Below are positions 1 to 6,088 of a DNA stretch of 7,700 bases, in pieces. A program made the translations under genes and the position numbers. Position 1 is the first letter of the stretch. Every line of letters begins with the position of its first letter. The notes under the pieces are model-generated. The model was not told the DNA's origin and did no database searches. It was given only the letters and a program-made list of their open reading frames with translations. Source of the DNA: DASZMJ01 sp035551935 (GTDB lineage: Bacteria > Planctomycetota > Planctomycetia > Isosphaerales > Isosphaeraceae); contig DASZMJ010000253.1 of NCBI GenBank assembly GCA_035551935.1, forward strand, positions 1 through 7,700, read 5' to 3'.

Positions 1-1
1 G

Positions 2-685
2 CCCAACCTCACCAGCGCCCCGGCCACCGAGACGATCACCGTCGCCGCCATCCCGACCGGCGCCGTGCGGGTCATCGGCAACGTCCTGGTCGTCGACCCG
101 GTGCCCCGCACCGACAAGGGCACGAACACGATCGCCATCACCCAGACCGGCGGCAACCTCAATGTCACCGTCAACGGCCTGCTCGACGTCAACCAGCCGG
201 CCGTCAGCAGCATCGACCGGATCGTCGTCTACGGCTCGAAGGCCAGCGACAACGTCACCATCGACCCGAGCCTGACCACCCCGGCGACGATCAGCGGCGG
301 CGCCGGCGGGACCAACGTCCTGAAGGCCGGCGGCGGACCGACCCGGATCCACGCCTGGTTCGGCAGGAACACGATCACCGGCAGCCCCCAGCCCGACGCC
401 ATCACAGGCGCCCGCGGTCACATGAGGATCAACCCCACCGCCGGCAACGACCTGATCTACGAGGGGGTCTTCCAGAAGCAGCCCTCGTTCAACGACAAAC
501 TCAACAACGCCTTCCCGAACGGCCCCCGGCCCAAGCACCCCGCCAGGGGCAAGCTCCCCGTCGGCCAATATTATAGATTTGTGAACAACCACCTCGTCCC
601 GATCGGCACTCCGAAGGCGTCCGCCGCCGGCAGTCGGAACGCCCAGGTCGACCAGAACCTGCCGTTCCTCCTCCCCGGCAGCTAG
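2..685 (+). CDS. C-terminal part of a repeat-rich secreted/surface protein (5' end outside window)
   Basis: The frame is open from the window's first full codon and ends with TAG at 683-685, so about 227 residues of a longer protein are visible. The sequence is rich in Gly, Asn, Thr, Asp and Val, with short beta-strand/turn units such as VTIDPSLTTPATISGGAGG, NTITGSPQPDAITGA and AGNDLIYEG. These resemble degenerate calcium-binding (RTX-like) or parallel beta-helix repeats of large exported proteins. No transmembrane segment or catalytic motif is visible in this part. The last ~90 residues are less repetitive, with a basic, Pro-rich stretch ending LPFLLPGS. A short AT-rich patch with a rare AGA codon (about 568-583) stands out from the GC-rich surroundings. 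The gene converges on the oxidoreductase to its right and shares a hairpin with it. An extracellular or cell-surface role is inference from composition; the specific function is unknown. Confidence 0.7.
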   Translation, partial: PNLTSAPATETITVAAIPTGAVRVIGNVLVVDPVPRTDKGTNTIAITQTGGNLNVTVNGLLDVNQPAVSSIDRIVVYGSKASDNVTIDPSLTTPATISGGAGGTNVLKAGGGPTRIHAWFGRNTITGSPQPDAITGARGHMRINPTAGNDLIYEGVFQKQPSFNDKLNNAFPNGPRPKHPARGKLPVGQYYRFVNNHLVPIGTPKASAAGSRNAQVDQNLPFLLPGS

Positions 686-797
686 CTCACGCCGACGACC
701 GCCGGCACCACGACCATCGGCTCCCCCGTCCGTGCCTTCGCCCGCATGGCGAGCAAGAAGAAATGAGCGGAGTGCAAGAGAATTTAATGAACGATTT

Positions 798-840
798 CAA
801 ATAATAGGATCCCGAGAATATATCGGGATTCTACTATTTG
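798..840. terminator. Hairpin between convergent genes, probable bidirectional terminator
   Basis: The left arm (798-815) and right arm (823-840) pair over 18 positions with one A-C mismatch and one G-T wobble, around a 7-nt loop (816-822). The stem core is ATCCCGA/TCGGGAT, and its outer ends are A/T-rich: AAATAATAG on the left and CTACTATTT on the right. The transcript from either strand therefore ends in a short U-rich tract. It starts 3 nt after the stop codon of the minus-strand oxidoreductase and lies 112 nt after the stop of the plus-strand gene. This local AT-rich island in a very GC-rich window fits a shared intrinsic terminator. Confidence 0.7.
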
Positions 841-843
841 CCG

Positions 844-1923
844 TCATTCATCCGCCACCCGCTCGACCCGGTACCTCGGCCCCTGGGGCAGGAGGCCGAG
901 CTCGTGGGCGAGGCGGAGGCCGGGGGGGGCGCCGGGGGTGCGGGCGCCGAGATGGACGAGCACAGCGGCGGTGGCCGGGTCGCCGGCGATGCAGGGGCGG
1001 ATCGTCAGGTCGACGTCCGGCGTGCCGCGGAGGACGACCCGGTCGCGGGGGTCGTACTGATGGTAAGACATGCGTAGATGGAATTCGAGCGGCGCCGACC
1101 CCGACCGATCGACCAGGCCCCGCGCCTCGTGCTCGAAGCCGACGACGCGGCCGGCGGGGTACGACCGCCCGTCCCAGTCGAACGGGGCGTCGGCGACGAC
1201 CGGCTCGAGCGACTCCTCGATGGCGACGATCGGCAGGCCGAGCCGGCCGGCCAGGTACGCCGCCGACTCGACGAGGCCGACGTGGCCGATCCGCTGCTCG
1301 TCGGCCCGCCCGCGGAACTCGGCCGGGTCCATCCCCAGGCCGGCCTTGCGCTGCAACGGGAGCCGGCGGCGGGCCAGGTCGACGTACCGCTCGCAGCGCA
1401 CCGAGTGGGGCGGCCCGGAGGCGACGGCCAGGACCGTCGGCAGGACGTCCATGACGAAGCCCGGGTTGACCCCCGCGCCGGTGACGCAGACGCCGTAGCT
1501 GCGGGCCAATGCGTCGATGCGATCGGCCCGGGCCCGGCCGCCGAGGTCGGTGTAGAAGAGCTCCTCCGACGAGCTGACGACGCTCAGGCCGCGGGCCAGC
1601 AGGGGCTCGAGCTGGGGCTCGAGCGAGTCGAGCCGGCTGGTGGTCGTCAGTAGCGCCACGTCGGCCGTCGCGTCGAGGTCGGCCGGCGCGGCGACGACCC
1701 GGACCGCGCCGTCGGGCCGGCCGGGGCCCCAGAGGTCGCCCAGGCTCTTGCCGACCAGGGCCGGGTTCGTGTCGATCGCGCCGACGACCGCGACCCGCCC
1801 CGGCCCCCGTCGGGCGCACTCGTCGGCCACGTTCTTGCCGATCGGCCCCAGGCCGACCAGGACGACCCGAAGCGGGGCCGTCGGCATCTCGGGGAGGGAC
1901 TGGACGGCGATCGTCCGCTTCAT
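844..1923 (-). CDS. NAD(P)-dependent oxidoreductase of the 2,4-diaminopentanoate dehydrogenase / dihydrodipicolinate reductase-like family
   Basis: This is a protein of 359 aa. The N-terminus is a Rossmann fold with the dinucleotide motif GLGPIG at residues 24-29, followed by an acidic residue after the second strand (AIDTNP, D51). A Ser-rich segment (SSSEELFY, 117-124) and the signature GAGVNPGFVMDVLP (149-162) match the family of 2,4-diaminopentanoate dehydrogenases (ornithine fermentation) and the many DapB-N-like proteins related to it. Family members typically have about 340-360 residues, so the length fits. The substrate is unknown: no ornithine-degradation genes are nearby, and the annotation should stay at family level. 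The ATG at 1923 was chosen because it precedes the Rossmann strand by about 18 residues; no strong ribosome site is visible, and an internal Met at residue 13 is an alternative start. Its own promoter (1979-2007) and downstream hairpin suggest a single-gene transcript. The frame stays open far upstream, but that part is antisense to the methyltransferase. Confidence 0.8.
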   Translation of the reverse strand: MKRTIAVQSLPEMPTAPLRVVLVGLGPIGKNVADECARRGPGRVAVVGAIDTNPALVGKSLGDLWGPGRPDGAVRVVAAPADLDATADVALLTTTSRLDSLEPQLEPLLARGLSVVSSSEELFYTDLGGRARADRIDALARSYGVCVTGAGVNPGFVMDVLPTVLAVASGPPHSVRCERYVDLARRRLPLQRKAGLGMDPAEFRGRADEQRIGHVGLVESAAYLAGRLGLPIVAIEESLEPVVADAPFDWDGRSYPAGRVVGFEHEARGLVDRSGSAPLEFHLRMSYHQYDPRDRVVLRGTPDVDLTIRPCIAGDPATAAVLVHLGARTPGAPPGLRLAHELGLLPQGPRYRVERVADE

Positions 1924-1978
1924 GGTTGGGGGCCCGATCGGCTTGGAGCGTTCGTCTCTCGGGTTCGTACCGACCGGG

Positions 1979-2007
1979 ATTCTAACTGTCGACGGTCGCC
2001 TTGTCAC
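1979..2007 (-). promoter_or_regulatory. Sigma70-type promoter for the oxidoreductase gene
   Basis: On the minus strand, GTGACA (2007-2002) and TAGAAT (1984-1979) are separated by exactly 17 nt. Each box matches 5 of 6 bases of the TTGACA/TATAAT consensus. The predicted transcript start near 1972 would give a leader of about 48 nt before the ATG at 1923. It sits in the divergent region shared with the methyltransferase gene. Confidence 0.6.
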
Positions 2008-2031
2008 GCGGCCGGGCTGTTGACGTTCTCT

Positions 2032-2037
2032 TACAAT
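2032..2037 (+). promoter_or_regulatory. Candidate -10 box for the methyltransferase-queC pair
   Basis: TACAAT, followed by GGC, lies 33 nt upstream of the methyltransferase ATG. There is no good -35 at 16-18 nt: TTGACG (2020-2025) is too close and TTGTCA (2001-2006) too far, so the promoter may be weak or activator-dependent. The same TACAATG string occurs upstream of two other plus-strand genes in this window (5232 and 6089), which supports its being a real -10 element. Confidence 0.45.
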
Positions 2038-2070
2038 GGCGGTGGTATAGGGTGGCGGGGAGGGTGCGCG

Positions 2071-2946
2071 ATGGCGGGCGCGGGCGTGCCGGAGTACGCG
2101 ACGACCCTGGCGGCCTACCACGCCGCCTTCGCCGCCGAGCTGCGGGCGATGGTGGAATCCTTGCCGATCGCCGAGGGGGACCACGTGCTCGACATGGCCT
2201 GCGGCGATGGTACTTATGTCGGTTGGCTGGCGGGTCGCGTCGGGCCGGACGGCCTGGTCGTCGGCGTGGACGCGGCCCCTTCGTACCTCGACCTCGCCCG
2301 CGAGGCCCCTCGGCCCGACGACGTGCTCGACCGGCTCGGCTTCGTGGCGGCGACGCTGGAGCGCCTGCCGTTCGAGGGCGGGACGTTCGACCTCGCCTGG
2401 TGCGCCCAGAGCCTCTTCAGCCTGCCCGAGCCGGTCGGCGCCGTGCAAGCCCTGGCCCGGGTCGTCCGGCCGGGGGGCGTCGTGGCGGTGTTGGAGGACG
2501 ACACGCTCCACCAGGTCCTGCTCCCCTGGCCCGTCGAGCTCGAGCTGGCGGTCCGTCAGGCGGAGCTGCTCGGCTTCGCCGAGGAGTCGAAGCGGCCCCG
2601 CAAGTTCTATGTCGGCCGCCGGTTGCGCGGCGTCTTCGAGGCCGCCGGCCTGGTCGATTGCCGGCGACGGACCTGGGCCGCCGATCGCCAGGCCCCGCTC
2701 GGGCCGGCCGAGCGGGCCTATTTCGCCTCGTACCTGACCGACCTCCGCGACCGCGCCGCCCCGCACCTCGAGCCGGCCACGCTCGAGGCGCTCGATCGGC
2801 TGCTCGACCCGGACGGCGACGACCCCTTGCTCGACCGGCCCGACCTGATGGTGACGACGATTTCCCACGTGATGCTCGGCCGTCGGCCGGGCGACGACCC
2901 GCCGCGACGTGCCGGGACGACCCGCCGCGCCGCGGCCCCGCGTTGA
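2071..2946 (+). CDS. Class I SAM-dependent methyltransferase (type 11/25-like), substrate unknown
   Basis: This is a protein of 291 aa. The SAM-binding motif I is VLDMACGDGT (residues 39-48) and the acidic end of strand 2 is VVGVDA (D67). A motif II-like LPFEGGTFDLAWC lies at 99-111, followed by the post-III helix and RVVRPGGVVAVLE (130-142), as in ubiE/methyltransf_11 folds. The C-terminal half has no feature that tells me the substrate. The start at 2071 was chosen because GGAGG (2059-2063) lies 7 nt upstream; an upstream TTG at 2020 would overlap the -10 box. The stop is 10 nt before the queC ATG, and the queC ribosome site directly follows it, so the two are almost certainly one transcript. 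The last ~20 residues are Arg/Pro/Ala-rich and encoded by a region with a 14-bp direct repeat, so the tail is probably non-conserved. Confidence 0.8.
   Translation: MAGAGVPEYATTLAAYHAAFAAELRAMVESLPIAEGDHVLDMACGDGTYVGWLAGRVGPDGLVVGVDAAPSYLDLAREAPRPDDVLDRLGFVAATLERLPFEGGTFDLAWCAQSLFSLPEPVGAVQALARVVRPGGVVAVLEDDTLHQVLLPWPVELELAVRQAELLGFAEESKRPRKFYVGRRLRGVFEAAGLVDCRRRTWAADRQAPLGPAERAYFASYLTDLRDRAAPHLEPATLEALDRLLDPDGDDPLLDRPDLMVTTISHVMLGRRPGDDPPRRAGTTRRAAAPR
2893..2929 (+). repeat. 14-bp direct repeat in the methyltransferase 3' end
   Basis: GACGACCCGCCGCG occurs at 2893-2906 and again at 2916-2929. The 23-bp period is not a multiple of three, so the two copies are read in different frames. Local GC-rich slippage or duplication is the likely cause. 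Confidence 0.6.
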
Positions 2947-2956
2947 GGTGTGGGCC

Positions 2957-3640
2957 ATGGACTTCCTCGAGCCGCCCGCCGCGATCGCCGTCCTGACCAG
3001 TGGCGGGCTTGACAGCGCCATCCTGTTGGGGGAGACCCTCCGCCACCACGCGGCGGTCCAGCCGCTCTACGTCCGCCAGGGGTTGCTCTGGGAAGGGGCC
3101 GAGCTCGACCACCTCGGCCGCTTCCTCGACGCCATCCGACGGCCGGCCCTGCTCCCGATGGTCGTCCTCGACCTGCCCGTCGCCGACGTCTACGGCGACC
3201 ACTGGAGCCTCCACGGTCGCGGCGCGCCCGGCGCCGAGACCCCCGACGAGGCCGTCTTCCTCCCCGGCCGCAACGTCCTGCTCCTGGCCAAGTCTCTGCT
3301 CTGGTGCCACCTCCGGGGGATCACAACCCTGGCGCTGGCCACGCTCCGCGACAACCCGTTCCCCGACGCGACCCCAGAGTTCTTCTCGTTATATACCGAG
3401 ATGATCAACCGCGCCGTCGGCGGCGCGGTGCGCGTCCGGCGGCCGTTCGAGGCGATGTCCAAGGTCGACGCGATGCGGCTGGGCCGCAACCTGCCCCTGG
3501 AGCTGACGTTCTCCTGCCTCTGCCCCGTCGCCGGCAATCACTGCGGCTCCTGCAACAAGTGCGCCGAGCGCCGCCGCGCCTTCGCCGACGCCGGCCTCGA
3601 CGACCCGACCGCCTACGCGGGGAAAAGTGCCGAGTGCTGA
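2957..3640 (+). CDS. queC: QueC-like PP-loop enzyme (7-cyano-7-deazaguanine synthase family)
   Basis: This is a protein of 227 aa. The N-terminal PP-loop SGGLDS (residues 15-20) binds ATP. FLPGRN in the middle matches the conserved QueC segment, as does NPFPDATPEFF. The C-terminal zinc site is C187, C196, C199 and C202 (TFSCLCPVAGNHCGSCNKC), with the same 9-3-3 spacing as QueC. QueC converts 7-carboxy-7-deazaguanine, ammonia and ATP to preQ0 for queuosine. The usual YGQRH-type segment after the first strand is replaced here by YVRQGLLWEGAEL, so this is a divergent clade and its substrate could differ. The start at 2957 follows GAGGTG by 6 nt. The gene is translationally close to the upstream methyltransferase. 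Its last codons (Ser-Ala-Glu-Cys-stop) lie inside the inverted repeat at 3626-3715; natural family members would be expected to end near the DDPTAY segment. No queD, queE or queF is in the window. Confidence 0.75.
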   Translation: MDFLEPPAAIAVLTSGGLDSAILLGETLRHHAAVQPLYVRQGLLWEGAELDHLGRFLDAIRRPALLPMVVLDLPVADVYGDHWSLHGRGAPGAETPDEAVFLPGRNVLLLAKSLLWCHLRGITTLALATLRDNPFPDATPEFFSLYTEMINRAVGGAVRVRRPFEAMSKVDAMRLGRNLPLELTFSCLCPVAGNHCGSCNKCAERRRAFADAGLDDPTAYAGKSAEC

Positions 3641-3715
3641 GTCACGAGTGCTGAGCATATCAAGAGGAACAGACATTCTTCCTCACTCAGCACTCGTGAC
3701 TCAGCACTCGGCACT
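3626..3715. repeat. Perfect 30-bp inverted repeat built of degenerate 7-bp units, spanning the stops of two convergent genes
   Basis: The left arm 3626-3655 is the exact reverse complement of 3686-3715. Each arm consists of four heptamers plus two bases: AGTGCCG, AGTGCTG, AGTCACG, AGTGCTG, AG. The 30-nt centre (3656-3685) contains an inner 6-bp stem, GAGGAA (3664-3669) with TTCCTC (3679-3684). The whole element can fold into one long two-part hairpin on either strand. The stop codons of the QueC-like gene (3638-3640) and of the dehydrogenase (3703-3701, minus) are both inside the arms. It probably acts as a bidirectional terminator or RNA-stabilising hairpin. The heptad structure is reminiscent of the 7-bp short tandem repeats known from filamentous cyanobacteria; that comparison is from memory. 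Confidence 0.9.
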
Positions 3716-4462
3716 CTTGATTGTCCGGCCGCCGTCCACGGTCAAGCATGTCCCGGTGACGAACTCGTTCTCGATCAGGAAGAGGACCGCCTTCGCCAGG
3801 TCCTCGGGCCGCCCCTCGCGGCCGACGAGCGTGCCGCGGATCGCCTCGGCGCGCTCGGCCTCGGGCAGCGATACCGGCAGCATCGCCGGGCCGGGCAGGA
3901 TTGCGTTGACCCGCACGCGGGGGTTGCGCGTCCCGAGCTCGACGGCCAGGCAGCGGGTCAAGGTGGGGATCGCGCCCTTGGTCGCGAAGTAGGCCGAGTA
4001 ACCGACGTACGGTCGCGCGTCGGCCCAGTCGCCGAAGTTGACGATGCAGCCCCCCTCGGCCTGGCCGACCATCGCCAGGCCGGCCTCCTGCCCGCAGACG
4101 AACGTACCGAGCACGTTGGACTCGAAGTGCCGCCGCACGTCGTCGACCGAGACCTCCTCCAGCGGCTTCGACTCCCAGATCGCCGCGCAGTTGACCAGCA
4201 CGTCGAGCCTGCCGAACCGTCCGATCGCCCAACGGACCAGTCCCCGCGCCTCCGACTCGACCGCCAGGTCGGCGCCGAAGGCCGCGGCCTCGACGCCGAG
4301 TGGAGCCCAGTGATCCACGAAATCCTGGGCCTCGCGAGCGGCCGTCCGGTAGTGCAGCGCGATCGCGAACCCCCGGCCCGCCAGGGCCTCGGCGACGGCC
4401 AGGCCGACGCGACGCCGGCCGGACCCCGTCACCAAGGCCACGGGCCGCCGTGTGTCGGCCAT
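3701..4462 (-). CDS. Short-chain dehydrogenase/reductase, pteridine-reductase (FolM/PTR1)-like
   Basis: This is a protein of 253 aa, normal for the family. The NAD(P)-binding segment is VALVTGSGRRRVG (8-20): Arg-rich as in pteridine reductases rather than TGxxxGxG, but with one residue more than the PTR1 TGxxxRxG. An NCAA segment (91-94) replaces NNAG. The catalytic region is NFGDWADARPYVGYSAYFATK (Asp145, Tyr158, Lys162); Asp stands where most members have Ser, as in PTR1/FolM. LHYRTAAREA after strand 2 suggests NADPH. VNAILPGPAM and TGTCLTVDGG are typical C-terminal SDR motifs. FolM/PTR1 enzymes reduce dihydropterins or dihydrofolate; that role here is inference, and a generic SDR is possible. 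AAGGGGG lies about 8 nt before the ATG, inside the end of nth, whose stop is only 2 nt upstream, so the genes are coupled. The final Ser-Ala-Glu-Cys is supplied by the inverted repeat. Confidence 0.8.
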   Translation of the reverse strand: MADTRRPVALVTGSGRRRVGLAVAEALAGRGFAIALHYRTAAREAQDFVDHWAPLGVEAAAFGADLAVESEARGLVRWAIGRFGRLDVLVNCAAIWESKPLEEVSVDDVRRHFESNVLGTFVCGQEAGLAMVGQAEGGCIVNFGDWADARPYVGYSAYFATKGAIPTLTRCLAVELGTRNPRVRVNAILPGPAMLPVSLPEAERAEAIRGTLVGREGRPEDLAKAVLFLIENEFVTGTCLTVDGGRTIKSAEC

Positions 4463-4464
4463 CG

Positions 4465-5175
4465 TCAAGCCCCCTTCTTGCCCTGGATCGGCGCGGCGTT
4501 CCGCGTCGTCGGCTCTACGCCCCGGCGAGGACAGAGGTCGGCGAGGTCGCACGACTCGCAGCGCGGCCGGCGGGCGTTACAGACACGGCGGCCGTGGTCG
4601 ATGAGCAGGTGGCTGAACAGGACCCAATCCTTCTTCGGCAGGAGCCGGGCCAGGTCATGCTCGATGCGGGCGGGATCGGTATTCTCGGTCAGGCCCAGGC
4701 GGAAGGCGAGCCGCTTGACGTGGGTGTCGACGACCACCCCCGAGGCGATGTGGAAGGCGTTGCCGAGGACGACGTGGGCCGTCTTCCGGCCGACGCCGGG
4801 CAGGGCCGTCAGCGCGTCAAGGTCCGACGGCACTTCCCCGCCGTGCCGCTCGACGATCGCCGCGGCGAGCCCGAGCAGGTGCCGCGCCTTGGCCCGGAAG
4901 AAGCCCGTTGGCCGGATCAATCCCTCCAACTCGGCCGGCTCGGCGGTTGCGAGGGCGCGGGCTTCGGGGAAGCGTGCGAAGAGCGCCGGCGTGACCTGAT
5001 TGACGCGGGCGTCGGTGCACTGGGCCGAGAGGACCGTGGCGACCAGGAGCTGGTAGGCGTCGCGGAAGTCGAGGGCGCACCGTGAGTTGGGATAGAGCCT
5101 GGCCAAGGCCCGCGCGATCCGCCGCGCCCGCCGCGTCGTCGCCGGGTCCGCCGCATCGTCCGCCGTCCGCGCCAT
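4465..5175 (-). CDS. nth: Endonuclease III (DNA glycosylase/AP lyase)
   Basis: This is a protein of 236 aa; E. coli Nth has 211, and the extra length is at the two ends. It removes oxidised pyrimidines from DNA and cleaves the resulting abasic site in base-excision repair. LLVATVLSAQCTDARVN (43-59) is the usual N-terminal signature. The helix-hairpin-helix is LTALPGVGRKTAHVVLG (122-138) with catalytic Lys131. The catalytic Asp is D150 in VDTHVKRL. The [4Fe-4S] cluster ligands C199, C206, C209 and C215 show the exact C-x6-C-x2-C-x5-C spacing. All key residues are present, so the enzyme should be active. The ATG at 5175 was chosen because GAAGGGGGG precedes it and the residues upstream in the frame look non-coding. 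It is the first gene of a two-gene minus-strand operon with the dehydrogenase. No convincing promoter was found upstream. Confidence 0.95.
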   Translation of the reverse strand: MARTADDAADPATTRRARRIARALARLYPNSRCALDFRDAYQLLVATVLSAQCTDARVNQVTPALFARFPEARALATAEPAELEGLIRPTGFFRAKARHLLGLAAAIVERHGGEVPSDLDALTALPGVGRKTAHVVLGNAFHIASGVVVDTHVKRLAFRLGLTENTDPARIEHDLARLLPKKDWVLFSHLLIDHGRRVCNARRPRCESCDLADLCPRRGVEPTTRNAAPIQGKKGA

Positions 5176-5209
5176 CCTTGGCCCCCCTTCGCTCGCAACG
5201 CCGCCGGCC

Positions 5210-5237
5210 TTGCCGACGACCCGCCCCGAACTACAAT
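5210..5237 (+). promoter_or_regulatory. Candidate promoter for the Lon-domain gene
   Basis: TTGCCG (5210-5215) and TACAAT (5232-5237) are separated by 16 nt; the boxes match 4 and 5 of the 6 consensus bases. The predicted start near 5244 would leave a leader of about 118 nt before the ATG at 5362, longer than for the other genes here. I see no convincing riboswitch or small ORF in that leader. Confidence 0.4.
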
Positions 5238-5361
5238 GGCTCTCGCGGCTTAGAATACAGCGGCGACGGGCCCCTTGGGAAGCCCCGTCGATCGCGCCAC
5301 CCAGGCCGCTAGCCACTCATATCCATACGTAGAACGATCGACACGTTCGTGGACGCCTGGC

Positions 5362-6036
5362 ATGACCCCAGAGCAAGACTTGAGCGATTTCTCGGGGGTC
5401 TGCCGGCTCTTCCCGCTGCCGGGGGTGGTCCTCCTGCCGCACGCGGTCCTGCCGCTGCACATCTTCGAGCCGCGCTACCGACAGTTGACCGAGGATGCCC
5501 TGGCGGGCGACCGTCTGGTGACGATCGTGCAGGCGCTGCCGGCGGCCGACTGCAAGGGCGCCGCAGAGCCGCCGATCGAGGAGGTCGCCTGCGTCGGCCG
5601 CATCCGCGACTGCGAGCGCCTGCCCGACGGCCGGTTCCGGTTCCTGCTGCTGGGTTGCCGCCGGGTCCGGCTCGTCCGCGAGCTCGACGACGCAACGACG
5701 CTGTATCGCCAGGCCGAGGGGGTCCTGCTCGACGACGAAGACGAGGCCGGCCCGAACGACCCGCGCCGCGAGGAGTTGATCCGCCTCTTCCGCGGCCTCG
5801 CCGAGGCCGGCGGCGGCCTCGATGCCGACCTCGAGGCCTTGCTGGCGACCGACGTGCCGCTCGGCCCGCTGACCGACATCGTCGCCCACGCGCTGAGCCT
5901 GCCGCCCGCGACCCAGCAGCGCTTCCTCGCCGATTGCCGCGCCGTCCGCCGCGCCGACGGCCTCATCCACCTGCTCCGGACGGCCCTCCCCGCCTCGCTC
6001 CTCGGCGACTTCCCGCCCCCGTTCAGCCCCAACTGA
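5362..6036 (+). CDS. Stand-alone Lon N-terminal (LON substrate-binding) domain protein
   Basis: This is a protein of 224 aa. The opening CRLFPLPGVVLLPHAVLPLHIFEPRYR (14-40) is the hallmark of the LON substrate-binding domain. The strands continue through VACVGRI and GRFRFLLLGCRRVRLVREL, and the C-terminal part is helical. There is no Walker A/B AAA+ module and no Ser-Lys protease dyad, so this is not a Lon protease but the single-domain form common in bacteria. Its biochemical role is not settled; substrate or protein binding in protein quality control is the usual inference. It is cytoplasmic, with no signal peptide. The ATG at 5362 places the family motif at the expected distance from the N-terminus, although the ribosome site is weak. 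An in-frame TTG at 5275 is an unlikely alternative. It is followed 103 nt later by folE, which has its own promoter, so co-transcription is optional. Confidence 0.88.
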   Translation: MTPEQDLSDFSGVCRLFPLPGVVLLPHAVLPLHIFEPRYRQLTEDALAGDRLVTIVQALPAADCKGAAEPPIEEVACVGRIRDCERLPDGRFRFLLLGCRRVRLVRELDDATTLYRQAEGVLLDDEDEAGPNDPRREELIRLFRGLAEAGGGLDADLEALLATDVPLGPLTDIVAHALSLPPATQQRFLADCRAVRRADGLIHLLRTALPASLLGDFPPPFSPN

Positions 6037-6039
6037 CGC

Positions 6040-6088
6040 GGCCCGCCGGGGATCGGGCACGCCGCTTGATTTCCGGGGCCGGCGGGCC
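6040..6088. promoter_or_regulatory. 10-bp inverted repeat overlapping the folE promoter
   Basis: GGCCCGCCGG (6040-6049) is exactly reverse-complemented by CCGGCGGGCC (6079-6088). The right arm fills the second half of the spacer between the folE -35 and -10 boxes, and the left arm begins 4 nt after the Lon-domain gene's stop. The 29-nt centre contains the -35 box. It may be a terminator stem for the upstream gene (though no T-tract follows), an operator for folE, or both. Confidence 0.45.

Noticed and set aside
732..1454. A 240-codon plus-strand frame starting within the intergenic region
   Set aside because: The translation is almost entirely Arg, Gly, Pro and Ala. It runs through the terminator hairpin and antisense to the oxidoreductase.
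844..3021. A 725-codon open minus-strand frame covering the oxidoreductase and the antisense of the methyltransferase
   Set aside because: Only the part up to 1923 has family motifs. The rest is antisense to a well-supported gene and is the mirror of its GC codon bias, and a promoter lies at 1979-2007.
3626..3715. CRISPR or attachment-site interpretation of the repeated GAGTGCTGAG units
   Set aside because: The units are 7 bp, inverted, and have no unique spacers. No integrase or cas gene is nearby.
5252..5281. Possible minus-strand promoter for nth (TTCCCA, 18 nt, TATTCT)
   Set aside because: The boxes match only 4 of 6 bases at the -35 and 5 of 6 at the -10, and nothing else supports it. 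Too weak to annotate.
5238..5361. Long leader before the Lon-domain gene as a riboswitch or small RNA
   Set aside because: Only a 5-bp stem (GAACG/CGTTC, around 5332-5350) is visible, with no conserved riboswitch core that I recognise.
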